In this document: positions 46,470 through 58,820 of the stretch, piece after piece
Position numbering within the stretch: the first letter of the stretch is position 1
Layout of the letters: every line of letters begins with the position of its first letter
Origin: Stomorhina lunata
Lineage: Eukaryota; Arthropoda; Insecta; Diptera; Rhiniidae
Direction of reading: 5' to 3'
Length of the DNA: 64,000 bases
Assembly: GCA_933228675.1 (NCBI GenBank)
Contig: OW121744.1
Coordinates: 96,250,008 to 96,314,007, forward strand
Notes under the pieces: generated by a model
Databases searched by the model: none
What the model was told of the DNA's origin: nothing
The model's input: only the letters and a program-made list of their open reading frames with translations
Program-made: the position numbers and the translations under genes

Positions 46470-47961
46470 CCTGGTTACACCAGTCATTCTCAAATATTTG
46501 TATATTTTTAAGTCATTTTAAACCCTCTTCTATTATATCATATTAAAATCAATAAAAATTTGTCTAGGCTGTCAATATATTTTCATTAACATAAAATTTA
46601 TTGCACACAACCCATGCAAGGCATCTGCATATGCACATATGCATCCCAATAACATGGAGTCATATACATGAACATTTAATAAATGGTCATTCAACAAGGT
46701 TATAAACACTGTCATTACAATGCTTAGATATTACATGTAAATAATTGTATATTCAATGCAACACATGCATCATGCAACCGATACAATGCAATACTATAAC
46801 CCGAATCCAACAAAAGCAGCTGCAAAATGCAATACTAACCATTCATTTATGGTATAAATGAGTACTCATACAATCAAAACGACTGTATGACAGACATACA
46901 GAACGAAAGATATCCAATAAAATTTTCAATGGCACTGTAAATTTTCACAACTGCATCCGTTTTACGTTACCAAAAAAGTGAAATCAACAGAGTCTGGCAT
47001 TGAACTCGTGTCGTTGTAGCAACGGAAATAGATACTCAATAAATAGCACGCGTTTGTTATTTGATGTAACGAAACCCAAAAATTACAAAAAGTAACAAAA
47101 TGATGAAGGATATCAGAGATGTATACAATCTGCCTGCCCATCATTGTCGTCGTCATCATCATCGTCAATATCATGAGCAGTAAACTCTATTTTCCTCATA
47201 AAACCATCAATGAAAAATGTGCAATCTGCATCTGAAATGCACATTTTACCATTTTTCACTCTCTCTCTCTCTTTCTAGTTCTCTAGAGAGGCAACCCCTT
47301 TTTTTGCATCCTGTTTGATATTGACTTTTATTGTTGGTGTGTGTGAGTAAAAAGCAACATTTGTGTTTTTTTTTTTTCATTTCCACAAACGATTGATCTT
47401 TTTATAAACTGATAAGCGGATAAATTTCTTTTGAATACTCAAGAGTTTTGTTTCAAAGTATTAAAATTTCGACTATATATTCGAGAGAAGAAAAAAAAGA
47501 TGTGCAACACATGTTTTCCACTGAAACTGAAACTGCTGCTGCTGCATTTGCCACATACCAACAATAAAAGTTTTAAACAACTTTTATATTGTTTTAACAC
47601 AAAAACTCAAGTATTAAAATTTTTAATAAACGCTTTGTTTTAGAAATTTAAATAAAGACAATTTTTCGAAAGTCGTCTCTAAGGGGTTTTTGGTGGCAAC
47701 TGCAACAGCCGAAGTGTGAATGAAATTGTGTCAATTTAATGAGCTCAAATGATACGCACTTAAATGTCAACACTCTCAGGAGAAAAAGCGGCTAAAGGAA
47801 ATTGTTGAAAATAAATTTTGAAATATTTGATAAAAATGAATATTAAAGAAAAACTAATTTTAATATTATAACTAAAAGATATGATGGTGGTACTTATGGA
47901 AAGAAATGCATGTTGTAAAATTTATTGTGTACATGAAAATATTGATGGAATTAGATGATAA
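46470..47961. other. Unannotated DNA
   Basis: Rich in ATGCA and ACAT words at 46600-46830. No coding domain or mobile-element ends. The right end is the insertion flank of the Helitron pair. Confidence 0.45.
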
Positions 47962-48008
47962 TCTTATATTCTTAAACGAGCAATAATCTATATATATAAA
48001 ACTCTAAC

Positions 48009-48045
48009 GTGACTGACTGACTGACTGACTGATTGACTGACTCAT
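48009..48045 (+). repeat. (TGAC)n microsatellite near the Helitron 5' end
   Basis: About nine TGAC/TGAT tetranucleotides directly inside the 5' end of Helitron A. Confidence 0.85.
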
Positions 48046-48709
48046 CATCGCACAGCCCAAACGGCTAAAGCTAGAGAGATGAAATTTTGACAGCGGGTAC
48101 CTTTTTCAAAGTATAGATCCACTAAGACGGAATTTTTGGAAATTCGGCCTCTAAGGGGGTAAAAAGGGGTAAAAAAGGGAAAAATTAGTAATGCTGTATC
48201 TCCGGAAGTAAACGTCATAGGCCCGAAATTGAAATTGCGTTGGGATAAGCTGCAAAAATAAGTAGACACGTGTTTGGTACTTTTTAGCAGATGGGACAAA
48301 TAGGGGGTAAAAAGGGTAAAAATGAAATGTTGGTACTTTTTTAAACCCATGTGTATCTTTTGAACCAATCAACAGAGTAACAAAATTCAAAACGGAGCCG
48401 GTAAACAAGAAAAAAATATTAGACACGTGTTTGGTACTTTTTTGATTCAGGGTTCAAAAAGGGGGAAAAGCGGGGAAAAAAATTTAGGGTAGGTCCATTT
48501 TTCTTTTTCTTTGTATTTGACTTGAACCAATAAAGCTACCAATAAAATTTATAGGGAGGTCGATTGCCCAGTACAAAATATTAAATACGTGTTTGGTACT
48601 TTTTTCAATTAAAAGGGTAAAAAGGGAAAAATCGGTAACATTATATCTCCTTAACCAACAGCGATAGAAGCGAAAATTAAATTGGCTTGAGATTAGCACT
48701 AAAAATTAA

Positions 48710-51500
48710 GGGACACGTGTTCGGTACTTTTTTGAAAATCGGCCGCCTAGCGGGCAAAACAGGGTAGAAAAGGGAGAAATTAGTAACATCATATCTCCGA
48801 AACCAACATAGACAGAAACAAAGTTGAAATTGGATTTGAATCGCCTACAAAAATAAGGGGACACGTGTTTGGTACTTTTTTGAAAATGGCACTAATAAAG
48901 ATAAAAAAGGGTAAAAACTATATTTTGGTACTTTTTTTAACCCATATGTATCTTTTGAACTAATAAACATAGAAACACATTTTATATCGCAACCGATAGA
49001 TATTAAAAAAAAACTAAATACCTATTTGGTACTTTTGCGATTAATGGGGTACAAAAGGGTAAAATAAGGGAAAATATTCAAGGATAGGTTTTTTGGTTTT
49101 TAGCCATGGATATCTTTAAGGCTAATGAAGCCAGAAGTATAATTTATTGACTGGTCGATGGACATTGAAAAAAATAAATTACGAGTTTGGTACTTTTTTT
49201 TTAATTTTGGGGGTAAAAATCTGTAAAGTATATCTTCTAAACCAAAAGTGATAGAAACAAAAACTAAATTGGTCTGAGATCGGCACTTAAAACCAAGGGA
49301 CACGTGTTCGGTACTTTTATGAAATTCAACCTCCTAGAAGGTAAAACAGGGTAGAAAAGGGAGAAATTAGTAACATCATATCTCCGAAACCAACATCGAT
49401 GCAAACAAAGTTGAAATTGGATTTGAATCGGCTAGGAAAATAAGGAGACACGTGCTTGGTACTTTTTTGGAAATGGCATTAATAAGGATAAAAAAGGGTA
49501 AAAACTATACTTTGGTACTTTTTTCAACTAATATGTATCTTTTGAACTAATAAACATAGAAACATAATTTATATCGCAACAGATAGATATTAAAAAACAA
49601 TTAAATACGTATTTGGTACTTTTGCGATTAATGGGGTACAAAAGGGTAAAAAGGGAAAATATTTAAGGGTAGGTTTTTTGTTTTTAGCTATGGATATCTT
49701 TTAGGCTAATGAAGCCAGAAGTATAATTTATTGACTGGTCGATTGACAAAGAAAAAATAAAATACATTTTTGGTACTTTTTTTAATTTTGGGGCTAAAAA
49801 AATATATCTTCTAAATCAAAAGTGATAGAAACAAAAACTAAATTAGTCTGAGATCAGCACTAAAAATTAAGGGACACGTGTTCGGTACTTTTTTGAAATT
49901 CGACCTTTTAAAGGGTAAAACATGGTAGAAAAGGGAGAAATTAGTAACATCATATCTCCGAAACTAACACCGATGCAAACGAAGTTTAAATTGGATTTGA
50001 ATCGGATAAAAAAATAAATGGCCACGTATTTGGTACTATTTCAAAAATGGTACTAATAAGAATAAAAAAGGGTAAAAACTATATTTTGGTACTTTTTTAA
50101 CCCATATATATCTTTTGAACTAATAAACATAGAAACATAATTTATATCGCAACTGATAGGCATTAAAAAACTATTAAACACGTATTTGGTACTTTTGCGA
50201 TTAATGTGGGACGAAAGGGTAAAAAAAAGGGAAAATATTCAAGAGTAGGTTTTTTGCTTTTTAGCTAAGAATATCTTTTCGGCTAATTAAGCCAGAAGCA
50301 TAATTTATTGGCAGGTAAATTGACACTGAAAAAAGTAAAATAAGTGTCTGGTACTTTTTTAATTTTGGGGGTAAAAATCGGTAAAAATATATCTTCTTAG
50401 CCAAAAGTGATAGAAACAACAACTAAATCGGTCTAAAATCGGCACTTTAAATTAAGGGACATGTATTCGGTACTTTTTTCTTTAATTCGGCCGTTTTGGG
50501 GTTAAAACAGGGAAAAAATGGGAAATATTAGTAACGTCATATCTCCGAAATTCAAAACGATAGGAATAGAGTTGAAATTTGCTTCGGATGGGCTGAAAAA
50601 AAAACGAGAAATGTATTTGGTACTTTTTTGAATATGGTACTAATAAGGGTAAAAAAGGGCAAAAACTATATTTTGGTACTTTTTTTGAACCCATACGTAT
50701 CTTTTGAAATAACAAACATAGAGAAACAGTAAACGTCACAATTGATAAGTAACAAAGAATTATTAGACACGTATTTGGTACTTTTACGATAATTGAGGTA
50801 AAAAAGATAAAAACTGGGAAATATTCAAGGGTAGGTTTTTAACTAATGAAGCCAGAACTATAATTTACAGACGGGTGGATTCATATTGAAAAAGTAAATT
50901 GAAAAAAATTGAAATAGAAAATGGATAAATTAGTAACATCATATCTCCGAAATTTACATTGTTGGAAACAAAGTTGAAATTGGATTTGGATCATCTTGCA
51001 AAAAAAGGGGACACGAGTTTGGTACTTTTTTGGAAATGGAACTAATAAGGGAGAAAAAGGGAAAAAACTATATTTTGGTACCTTATTAACCCTATAAGTA
51101 TCTCTTGAACTAATAAACATAAATACTCTATTTACATCACAATTGATAAGGACTAACAAAAATTAAGGAGCTTCGCGCTTTTACGATAAATGCGGCACAA
51201 AAGTGTAAAAACTATGAATATCATTTAAACAAATAAAGCCAGAAGTATAATTTACAGACAGGTCTATTCACATGGCAGAAGTATAAGACACGCGATTGAT
51301 TCCTTTTTTTAATTTTTGGAGTAAAAAGGGGGAAAATCGGTAACGTAATATCTCATAAATCAAAAGTGATAGAAACAAAGATTAAATTGGTCTACGATCA
51401 GTATTAAAAATTAAAGGACACGGGTTCGGTATTTTTTTTTTAATTTGACCGCTTATGGTTAAAACAGGCTAGAAAATGAATAAATCATATAATCGGCTAG
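48710..51500 (+). repeat. About 580-bp higher-order repeat inside Helitron A
   Basis: The block beginning 'gggacacgtgttcggtactt' starts at 48710, 49297, 49871 and 50456, giving periods of 587, 574 and 585 bp. Each block comprises four related subunits of about 145 bp, each with a 'ttggtactttt' motif. Most blocks carry the palindrome CACGTG. A degenerate block begins near 51416. Confidence 0.8.
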
Positions 51501-52468
51501 AAAATGAAAGGGACATGGCAAAAAGGGTAAAAACTATATTTTTGTACTTTTTTTTAACCCATGCGTATCTTTTGAACTTATAAACATAAAGACTCACTTT
51601 ATGCCACAATCAATAAGTATTAACAAAATATTAAACATGTGCTTGGTACTTTTACGATAAATGGGGTTCCAAAAGGTGAAAAACGGGAAAATATTCATTT
51701 AAGCTAATGAAGTCAGAAGTATAAATTAGAGATGTGTCAATCAAAGGGGTAAAAAAGGGAAAAATCGATGACATTATATCTTCTAAACCTAATGGATGGA
51801 AACAAACACTAAAATGGTCTAAGATCAGCCCTAAAAATTAAGGGACTTTTCAGTACTTTTTGCAAACTAAACAGTTTTGGGGTTAAAATAGGGTAGAAAA
51901 TAAAAACATTAGTAAAGTTATATCTCTGATACTGATATCGACAGAAAAAAAAATTAAATTGGATTTAGATCGAATAGAAAAATAAAAAGTCATGTTTTTA
52001 GTAGGTACTTTTCGTAAATGAGCTAAAAATAGGGAATAAAAAGGATAAAAACTAAATTTTGGTACTTTTTTGACCCATATATAATTTTTGAATCAATTAT
52101 TATAGAAACAAAATTTATACCGCAATCGAAAATAACAAAAACGGGTCAAATAAAACAAAAAATAAATCAATGATTTATGGACTGTTCTATTGACATTGAA
52201 GAAATATGTGACAGGTGTTTGGTAAACAACGGGTAAAAAAAGGAAACTTGTAAAATATTCAAAATCAAAAGCGACAAGAACAAGATTTAAATTGGGTTAG
52301 CAATCAAAATTGGGTCAACTACAAAAATAAGGGAGGCGTGTGTAGTACTTTTTTGTCCTATATGTATCTTAAGAACCAATAAGTATTTAATTTAATTTAT
52401 ATCGGAATTGATAAATAAGTGAAAAAGTTATTTTGGTAAATTTTGTAACTTTGTCAATTCAAATGGTG

Positions 52469-52486
52469 CCGCTAACGAAGTAGCGG
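52469..52486 (+). terminator. Helitron A 3'-terminal hairpin
   Basis: CCGCTA pairs perfectly with TAGCGG around a 6-base loop, nine bases before CTAG. In Helitrons this hairpin acts as the rolling-circle terminator; that role is known for the superfamily and inferred here. Confidence 0.75.
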
Positions 52487-53139
52487 GTTATAAAGCTAGT
52501 TGTATATATATATAGAATGGCTATCTCTTTATCTTTTATCTTTTTTGATGTATAGGTCGAAGAAGAAGGGACTTTTGGAACTTTTACCTCTAAGAGGGTA
52601 AAAACGGGTAAAAAGGGGAAAAAATCGAAAACGCTATGTCTCCTAAAGTAATAGGTATAGAAACAAAATTAAAATTACGTTTTAAACAGCTTTGAAAATA
52701 AGCGGACAGGTGTTTGGTACTTTTTTGAAACTATGTCCGATAGGGGGTAAAAAAGGGTGAAAATAGTTTTTTTGGCACCTTTTTAACCCACTCTTATATT
52801 TTAAACTAAAGAATATAGAAAGAAACTTGGTACTGCAATCAATAGATGTAAAAAAACATGAAATACGTATTTGGTACTTTTTTGATTTTGGAGCCAAAAT
52901 GGGTAAAAAAGGGATAAAATGATAACTTAACATCTCCAAAGTAATATGAATAGGAACATTATACATTATGTTAAATGCGTTTTAAAAAATTGTACCGAAT
53001 TCAATTGGCACCAAAAAAGTACCAAATATACATATGGAACTTTTAGAAATTAGGGAATAAAAAGGGGGAAAAATTAGTATTATTTTAAACAAATGAATGT
53101 TTGTCTGTATGTATGTTCTTTATAGAATAGTAAACTGTG

Positions 53140-53790
53140 AATTTGATTGTGTTATGCTCTTTAGCGAAGATGTTGCGGATAAGCCGGCGAAGGTTTTAAA
53201 GTTGATAAGACTAATTTCCGACAGATGGCGCCACTGAAAATTACTAAAAATTAATTAAATCGTAAACTGTACATTTGATCATGATATGATCTTTAGCAAA
53301 GTTGTAGCGCATGAGCCGACGAAGGCTTTTTAGTTGGTATGAATAATTTCCGACAGGTGGCGCTACAGAAACTTATTCAAAGTCAATTTAATCGTAATCT
53401 GTACATTTAATCATGCTACAATCTTTAGCAAAGTTGTTGCACATGAGCCGACGAAGGTTTCTTAGTTGGTATGAAGAAATTTCGACAGGTGGCGCTACTG
53501 AAATTTACTCAAAGTCAATTTAATCGTATGCTGTACATTTAATCATGCTATAATCTTCAGCAAAGTTGTTACGGATAAGCCGAAGAAGTTTTATGAATTG
53601 GAATAAGCAAAGTCCGACAGGTGGCGCCACAGAAAACTACTCAAAATGAATTAAATCGTAAACTGTGCATTTGATCAGACTATAATCTTTAGCAAAGTTG
53701 TTGCGCATGAGTCGACAGAGGTTTCTGTTGATATGAATAATTTCCAAAATTATTCAAAATGAGTTAAACTGTAAACTATGCAAACTATGT
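53140..53790 (+). repeat. 131-bp tandem repeats near the 3' end of element B
   Basis: Five copies of a unit containing 'gttgttgcgcatgagccgac' and 'gacaggtggcgctactgaaa', starting near 53171, 53302, 53433, 53566 and 53697. Two more copies occur in inverted orientation at the window start. Confidence 0.85.
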
Positions 53791-53932
53791 GTTGGTCGGA
53801 CAAAATAAATCAAATAATTCAAAATTAACTGAATATTTCTACAATGTCTTTCCTCTAAATTTATTTTAGCACTTTATAATATAAAATATATAAAAACTTT
53901 AAAATTTTCCTCAAAATGCTTATCATAAAGCT

Positions 53933-53947
53933 CCGAGCAAGGCTCGG
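53933..53947 (+). terminator. Helitron B 3'-terminal hairpin
   Basis: CCGAGC-AAG-GCTCGG, a perfect 6-bp stem, is followed twelve bases later by 'ggtact', which differs from GCTAGT at two positions. Spacing resembles that in Helitron A. Confidence 0.55.
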
Positions 53948-53959
53948 TCTACCAGGTAC

Positions 53960-55196
53960 TATACTTATTAAGGCAGAAAAAATCACAGCAATGCACGGTG
54001 GTATAATACGGCAAAAAATCAATAACTTGTTTATTTCTTCATATTTTTGACTGAAACTTACTGAGCTGACAAATTATGGCCCTTTCTTTATATTTTATAA
54101 ATTATATGGTAAAATTAAAAGTGGTTGGCCAAATAAAAGGAGACATATAAGATAAATTAATAAAATGTGTTTAATAATTTTGAAAAATATTCAATAATTT
54201 TCATTTATATACAGGCCTTTTTTCTATCTTATTATATATAATTTGTAAAATTTGGATGAGTAGTTTGAGAAATATATTTAAATTTCTGAAAAGATTTTTT
54301 ATTATATGAAAATATATGTATAACAAAAAGCTCAATATTTTACTAAAATATTGAAAGTTCATGATCAAATGTTCAAGACTGTGATTTTCATGTTTTTTTC
54401 TGCATTTTTGATTTGTTCATTGTAATGTGACCACCACCTGTGTAAATGTATTGCTTACAGAATGTCCTTAAAAGCAAAGTATTGTTAAATTTTTCTCAAT
54501 CTTATTGTAAAAATGTAACTCAAGAACGTGTTGAGGGCTGAAAAATTCAACGCCATGCCCAAATTTTCATTATACAGATAATTTAAACTTATTTGAATTC
54601 ATTATATATCCCAAATTGGTTTTTTGGCGGTAACTAAAGGAAATTTTAATCTAATCATTTAATAAATTCTGCTTTAGATTATTTTTCTTACTAAATTGCA
54701 TTCTGGTGTAATTAAAAATGTTTAAAATGTGTAAAAATATAAAGTTAGTAAAATGATTCTGGCAAATAGGCCGACAAGAAATTGCTGCTGAAATTGGAAA
54801 TATATACTACCAGTACTTAACAGTAGAAGATCCAGTTTATGTGTAACCTCTTTTAACTCCTTTTTCTTAGATATGGCCTTTCAAAATTTTTTGATTTTTT
54901 TATGATTTTCGCTAGTTATTTAACTATCCCAAATTCACTTCAGTTTTCGAAAAAACCAAACCACAGAAATTTCCAAAAACTGCACAAAATGATTCACTAA
55001 TAACAATATTTAAAAAGTGCTTAAAAATTTAGAACAAAAACTTTACTTTAAAAATTATATTTGCTGTTATTCAAAAGTATATAAAAATCAAATTTTTTAA
55101 TTTTAAAATTGTAGGCAAAAAAGTATAGATTTTGAGCTAGTATAAAAAACGAATCAGTTATCGGATAATCAAAGATAAAGTTAAATTAGATACTTT
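53960..55196. other. Unannotated DNA
   Basis: No gene recognised. Weak inverted similarity between about 53988 (agcaatgcacggtggt) and about 54465 (reverse complement agcaatacatttacacaggt) may mark a decayed short element. Confidence 0.35.
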
Positions 55197-55204
55197 ATGC
55201 ATTA

Positions 55205-56223
55205 AACACATAGACAACAGCAGGCTACACGAACACCGACTACAAAAGTCGTTGGCTGCAATAGTCGCCTCGTAGTCAGCTACTTAATTATTTTGGGGAC
55301 GGCAGCTATATTTAAGATGGCAGCTACATTTCGAAACACCTGTTTATGAGTGGTGCCAATATCGCGTTTATAAGATGGACAAAATAACAATTTAAATTTT
55401 GATAAAAACGACATAAATTCATTTTATTAATTAACCTCCGAAATCAACGGTTTTCCTCTAGCTGATGGTACGTCTATATCAAAAAAAATTTATAGAAAGA
55501 TTTTTGTGTGATCTCTAATAGTTTAAGAGTTATGGGCTTTTTAAATTTCAAGAATAATACGGTATAACTTTAGAAGTTTATATCCGATATTAACTTTTTT
55601 GGTATCAAACAAAAGCTACTAAAAATATCTTTTATATTCTTATATATTCTATATAATATACTTTATAATGGATAAGGAGCTAATTTTTATAAAAATTCGT
55701 ATATCTTAAAACAATATAGATATAAGTATGCTCTTTTATATAATGAATTTTATAAAGGACATACTGAGCTTTTATACAACATGAACTACGTAGCTCTAGC
55801 ACACGTAGCGTGTGAGTTAGACAGTTTAAAAAATAAATTTTTAAAATTTTACTTCTATTGTGTTAGAGTTATGTAAATATAAATTTTTACATAATATTTT
55901 ATTAGATATTATTATATACATTAAATATATAAATATTTTATAAGTATGTAAATTGTTTACATAAATTCTCTCCATTGTATTTGTGGTAAATAAATTCAAG
56001 TGGTTTAAATCGCTCATTTATTTCAATATTATATGGTGTTGACGGCACTAAATTTTTTATTGTCGCCAACAAAAATAGAAAATAGTTCAATTTTGGCTAC
56101 AGCTACAACGGTGGTCGGTAGTCGTGTAGCCGTGTCGACTCTAAAAAATTTATTTCTATTTGAATGCATGTATTCTAATTTTGACAGGTTGTAGCCCGTA
56201 GCCTGCTGTTGTCTATGTGTTTA
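55205..56223. mobile_element. 1.0-kb inverted-repeat transposon, non-autonomous
   Basis: AACACATAGACAACAGCAGG followed by CTAC at the left (55205-55228) is perfectly inverted at the right end. The flanks repeat ATGCATTA directly (55197-55204 and 56224-56231), an 8-bp duplication as in hAT or P elements. TTAA at both junctions is an alternative reading, as in piggyBac. Because ATGCAT is palindromic the sequence cannot decide. Inside are GCTAC/GTAGC-rich subterminal repeats and no transposase. Confidence 0.6.
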
Positions 56224-56452
56224 ATGCATTAGAGTGTTGTCTATAAACTACAATCAAAATTATAAAATTAAGAAACATTATTTTTGGCAGCTTTTTACCA
56301 CAGTGCAATGTCACAGTAATGTCATTTTCAACAGAGACTCTGATATGGAATCTTGGTTAAAATATGTACCGATTGTTACAAAATTTTACTAAACTATTTA
56401 TGTTTACAGAAAAAGATTTATCCAAAACGTAAATTTCAACTTGTTATACTAA

Positions 56453-57192
56453 AACAAGTAAGAAAGTGCTATAGTCGGCCAAGCCCGGCAATACGATAAC
56501 CTTAACCACTTAGGTCAAATGTGTTCTTTTTCCTGTATAAAGACAAATATTTGCTAAATTTTGCCATCATACAAATATTTTCTCAAAACTTATATATTTA
56601 AAATGTTTCCATCATTTGGACTTATATGAGAGCTAGGGTCAAATGTGGTCCGATTATTCGAAATTTGGCAAATTGATTACAGCTTTTAAAAAAGTCATGT
56701 ATGCAAAAAATAAACTCAAAATTCTCATTTTCTTCAGATTTATAAACGTTTTACAGGTTTTCGTCTCATTTAGTGCGTTTTAACAGAAGAGTTTGTATGG
56801 GAGCTATGGTCAAATGTGGATCGATTTCAACGAAATTTGATAGAGTGATTTTGGTTTACATAAGCAGTATTTATCTTAAATTTCATGAAATGATATTAAT
56901 ATTTGTGGCCAAAATATCAATCCCGGGAAGTGGGACCTATGGGAGGTAGAATAAATAATGAACCGATTTTGACGAATTTCAGCCCCACTATCAAAAAGAT
57001 TATCTGTGCCAAATTACACCAAATTATCTTTAGAATTGCGGCCTGTGCTTTGATAACATGGTTTACATGGGGGTCCAGCCAGTCAGCCGTCTATACGGAC
57101 GGACGGACAGACATCGCTAAATCGACTCAGAAAATTATTTTAAGCACAAACTTATAATACCATTTCCACCTATAATTGTAAAGGGTATAAAA
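56453..57192 (+). mobile_element. R-family repeat copy
   Basis: It begins 'aacaagtaagaaagtgctat' and ends 'cacctataattgtaaagggt' followed by 'ataaaaa'. The 3' part 'ggacggacggacagacatcg' precedes 'gactcagaaaat'. The closest relative in the window is the copy at 43986. Open frames of 71-84 codons in both copies, near 'ggtcaatcccgggaag', are fortuitous. Confidence 0.7.
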
Positions 57193-57194
57193 AA

Positions 57195-57445
57195 CTCAGG
57201 AAATGATCTAGCTTCGGTTATAGGACTTATTGAGTACTTTACAAATTATGCAACACAATTTCAGAAATACATCCAAATTTAAGAGTTATACGCAAAAAAC
57301 CGATTTAAGCGAGGTTCGTCTACTTATCCACACATAGCTCAGCCAGTTTGTATTCGATTTTACTGTTTCAACAGCAAATAAAAAGCAAACAGATTGCGCT
57401 TTAAAATAGCATATCATATTTGACACATCTGAACATCAAAAGTGT
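57195..57445 (-). repeat. F2 dispersed repeat, minus copy
   Basis: Inverted counterpart of 44757-44985, sharing 'gtatttctgaaatt', 'tataactcttaaatt' and 'gacgaacctcg' on the minus strand. It also abuts an R-family 3' end. Confidence 0.55.
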
Positions 57446-58241
57446 CTTTTTTGTTAAGATTAACTAAAAACAAAAACAAAATTTGTACACTTTGCTGATG
57501 ACGTCCTGTGGCGGGACAGAAATTGAAATCCACTAGCCGCGTTCAAAAATAATTTTTTCAGTTTTTCTCCATAATTTACTTTCCAATTTTCAAAATTAAT
57601 AATTTCAAAATTAAATGAACTCAAGCCTGATGAAACCTAATTTATCAATTAATTTGAGGCTGCAAATTCGGGAAATCAGTTTTTTAAGTTACACAAAATA
57701 ATGGACAGATTTGGAACAATTATAATAAGAAATGTCCCAAAATAGACAAACGGATGTCGGTAAATCGATTTAGGAAGGAATTCTGAGTCGATCGGGAACC
57801 TGGTAGCTATTTTTTAATACAGGGCTTTTGTAACAAGACTGCTGAATATTCTTGAAACATAATTAAATTCCAGGCTCTCAATTTGTGACTTCGATTCTAT
57901 TCCCGGAATAATGGTCGGATTTTTATAAAATTTCGTACAAAGTTTATTCAATTTGTCTTTAAAATAGCACTTCGAATACAAGCTTTACAATAACAGACAG
58001 TCGGACATTTAGCAGTTAAGACGAATGAACAGATTTCGTTACATTTAGGAACAATCAGAACAGTCAGACCAATATTTGAAATGATATATGATATGACTTG
58101 TTAAAACTTGTTATTTTTTACAGATTTAAATGTATATATTTCTACCTTTTTTTGGGAGAATACAAATTAATTCAAGTTTAGGCGAAATATAACATTTTTT
58201 CAAGAACCTTTTAAACTAAATGTCTCACCAATAAAGGCTTA
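57446..58241. other. Unannotated DNA with R-family debris
   Basis: Near 57750-57805 'gacaaacggatgtcggtaaa' and 'gagtcgatcgggaacc' resemble the 3' region of the R family. No coding domain is present. Confidence 0.4.
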
Positions 58242-58430
58242 TGCCCCTATTGCCGTTCTCAACTCAGTTTGGTCGTTTGCCAGTCGACCCAACTTTCTCT
58301 CAACAAAATTATTTTATTATATTGCGGAACAACGTTTTTTAGTTCCGCAATATCAAAAAATAATTTGGTTCAGTGAAAGTTGGGTCGACTGGCAAACGAC
58401 CAAGCTGAGTTGAGAACTGCAAAAGGGGTA
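58242..58430. mobile_element. 189-bp foldback MITE
   Basis: The arms share GTTCTCAACTCAG, GGTCGTTTGCCAGTCGACCC and AACTTTC in inverted orientation (about 55 bp, a few mismatches). In the centre ATATTGCGGAAC is perfectly inverted as GTTCCGCAATAT. TA/TTA flanks both ends. The whole element can fold into one long hairpin. Confidence 0.75.
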
Positions 58431-58434
58431 TTAA

Positions 58435-58820
58435 GCTTCACCGATTATAATATTATATATATGAATTATTACAAATTTAGCTGCAAATCAGTAATTATTG
58501 ATATCAACTGATTTAATAGCAAAATTTCAAAAATGTAAATAAGGCACATGTTAATATTTTTCAATGAAACGCCCTTATAATAAATTTGTAACAAACTAAA
58601 GCTTAAAGTTTCACATTTTCAACAGAATATAAATTAGATGCATATATTTGCATATTTGACCTAAAATCAGTAATGAAATCAGTATAAGCCGGAGAAAATT
58701 AAAACAAAGCTATTCCACTAAAATTATCATTGTCTTTAAATATAATAAATTTTCAGACCAACCATTTAATATTTGCAAGTTTATGTTTCATTTTCCTCAT
58801 TCAAAAAGTTGTATTGATTA
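58435..58820. other. Unannotated spacer
   Basis: AT-rich DNA between two inverted-repeat elements. Nothing recognised. Confidence 0.4.

Larger units (their letters stand above)
47987..52499 (+). mobile_element. Non-autonomous Helitron A (TC...CTAG), nested
   Basis: It has a 5' end TCTATATATATAAAACTC and a 3' end CTAG at 52496-52499, preceded by a perfect 6-bp-stem hairpin nine bases upstream. It sits between A (47986) and T (52500) without target duplication, all hallmarks of Helitrons. Removing it restores 'gagcaataa' joined to 'ttgta', exactly the sequence at about 825-838 in the inverted copy. The interior is 4.5 kb of 'ttggtactttttt' repeats with no Rep/helicase, so it depends on another element. 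Confidence 0.8.
47962..53959 (+). mobile_element. Helitron-like element B, split by nested Helitron A
   Basis: The element begins TCTTATATTCTTAAACGAGC at 47962 after an A, runs to 47986, is interrupted by Helitron A (47987-52499), and resumes at 52500 with TTGTATATATATATAG. The resumed part (gatgtataggtcgaagaaga) matches the inverted copy at 1-847. Its 3' part holds five 131-bp repeats. It ends after a CCGAGC-AAG-GCTCGG hairpin at 53933-53947 followed by 'tctaccaggtact', a degenerate form of the CTAG end. No Rep/helicase is encoded, so it is non-autonomous. Confidence 0.65.

Noticed and set aside
57486..57521. Reverse-transcriptase FADD motif (FADDVLWRDRN)
   Set aside because: No other RT motif lies nearby; a four-residue match is weak.
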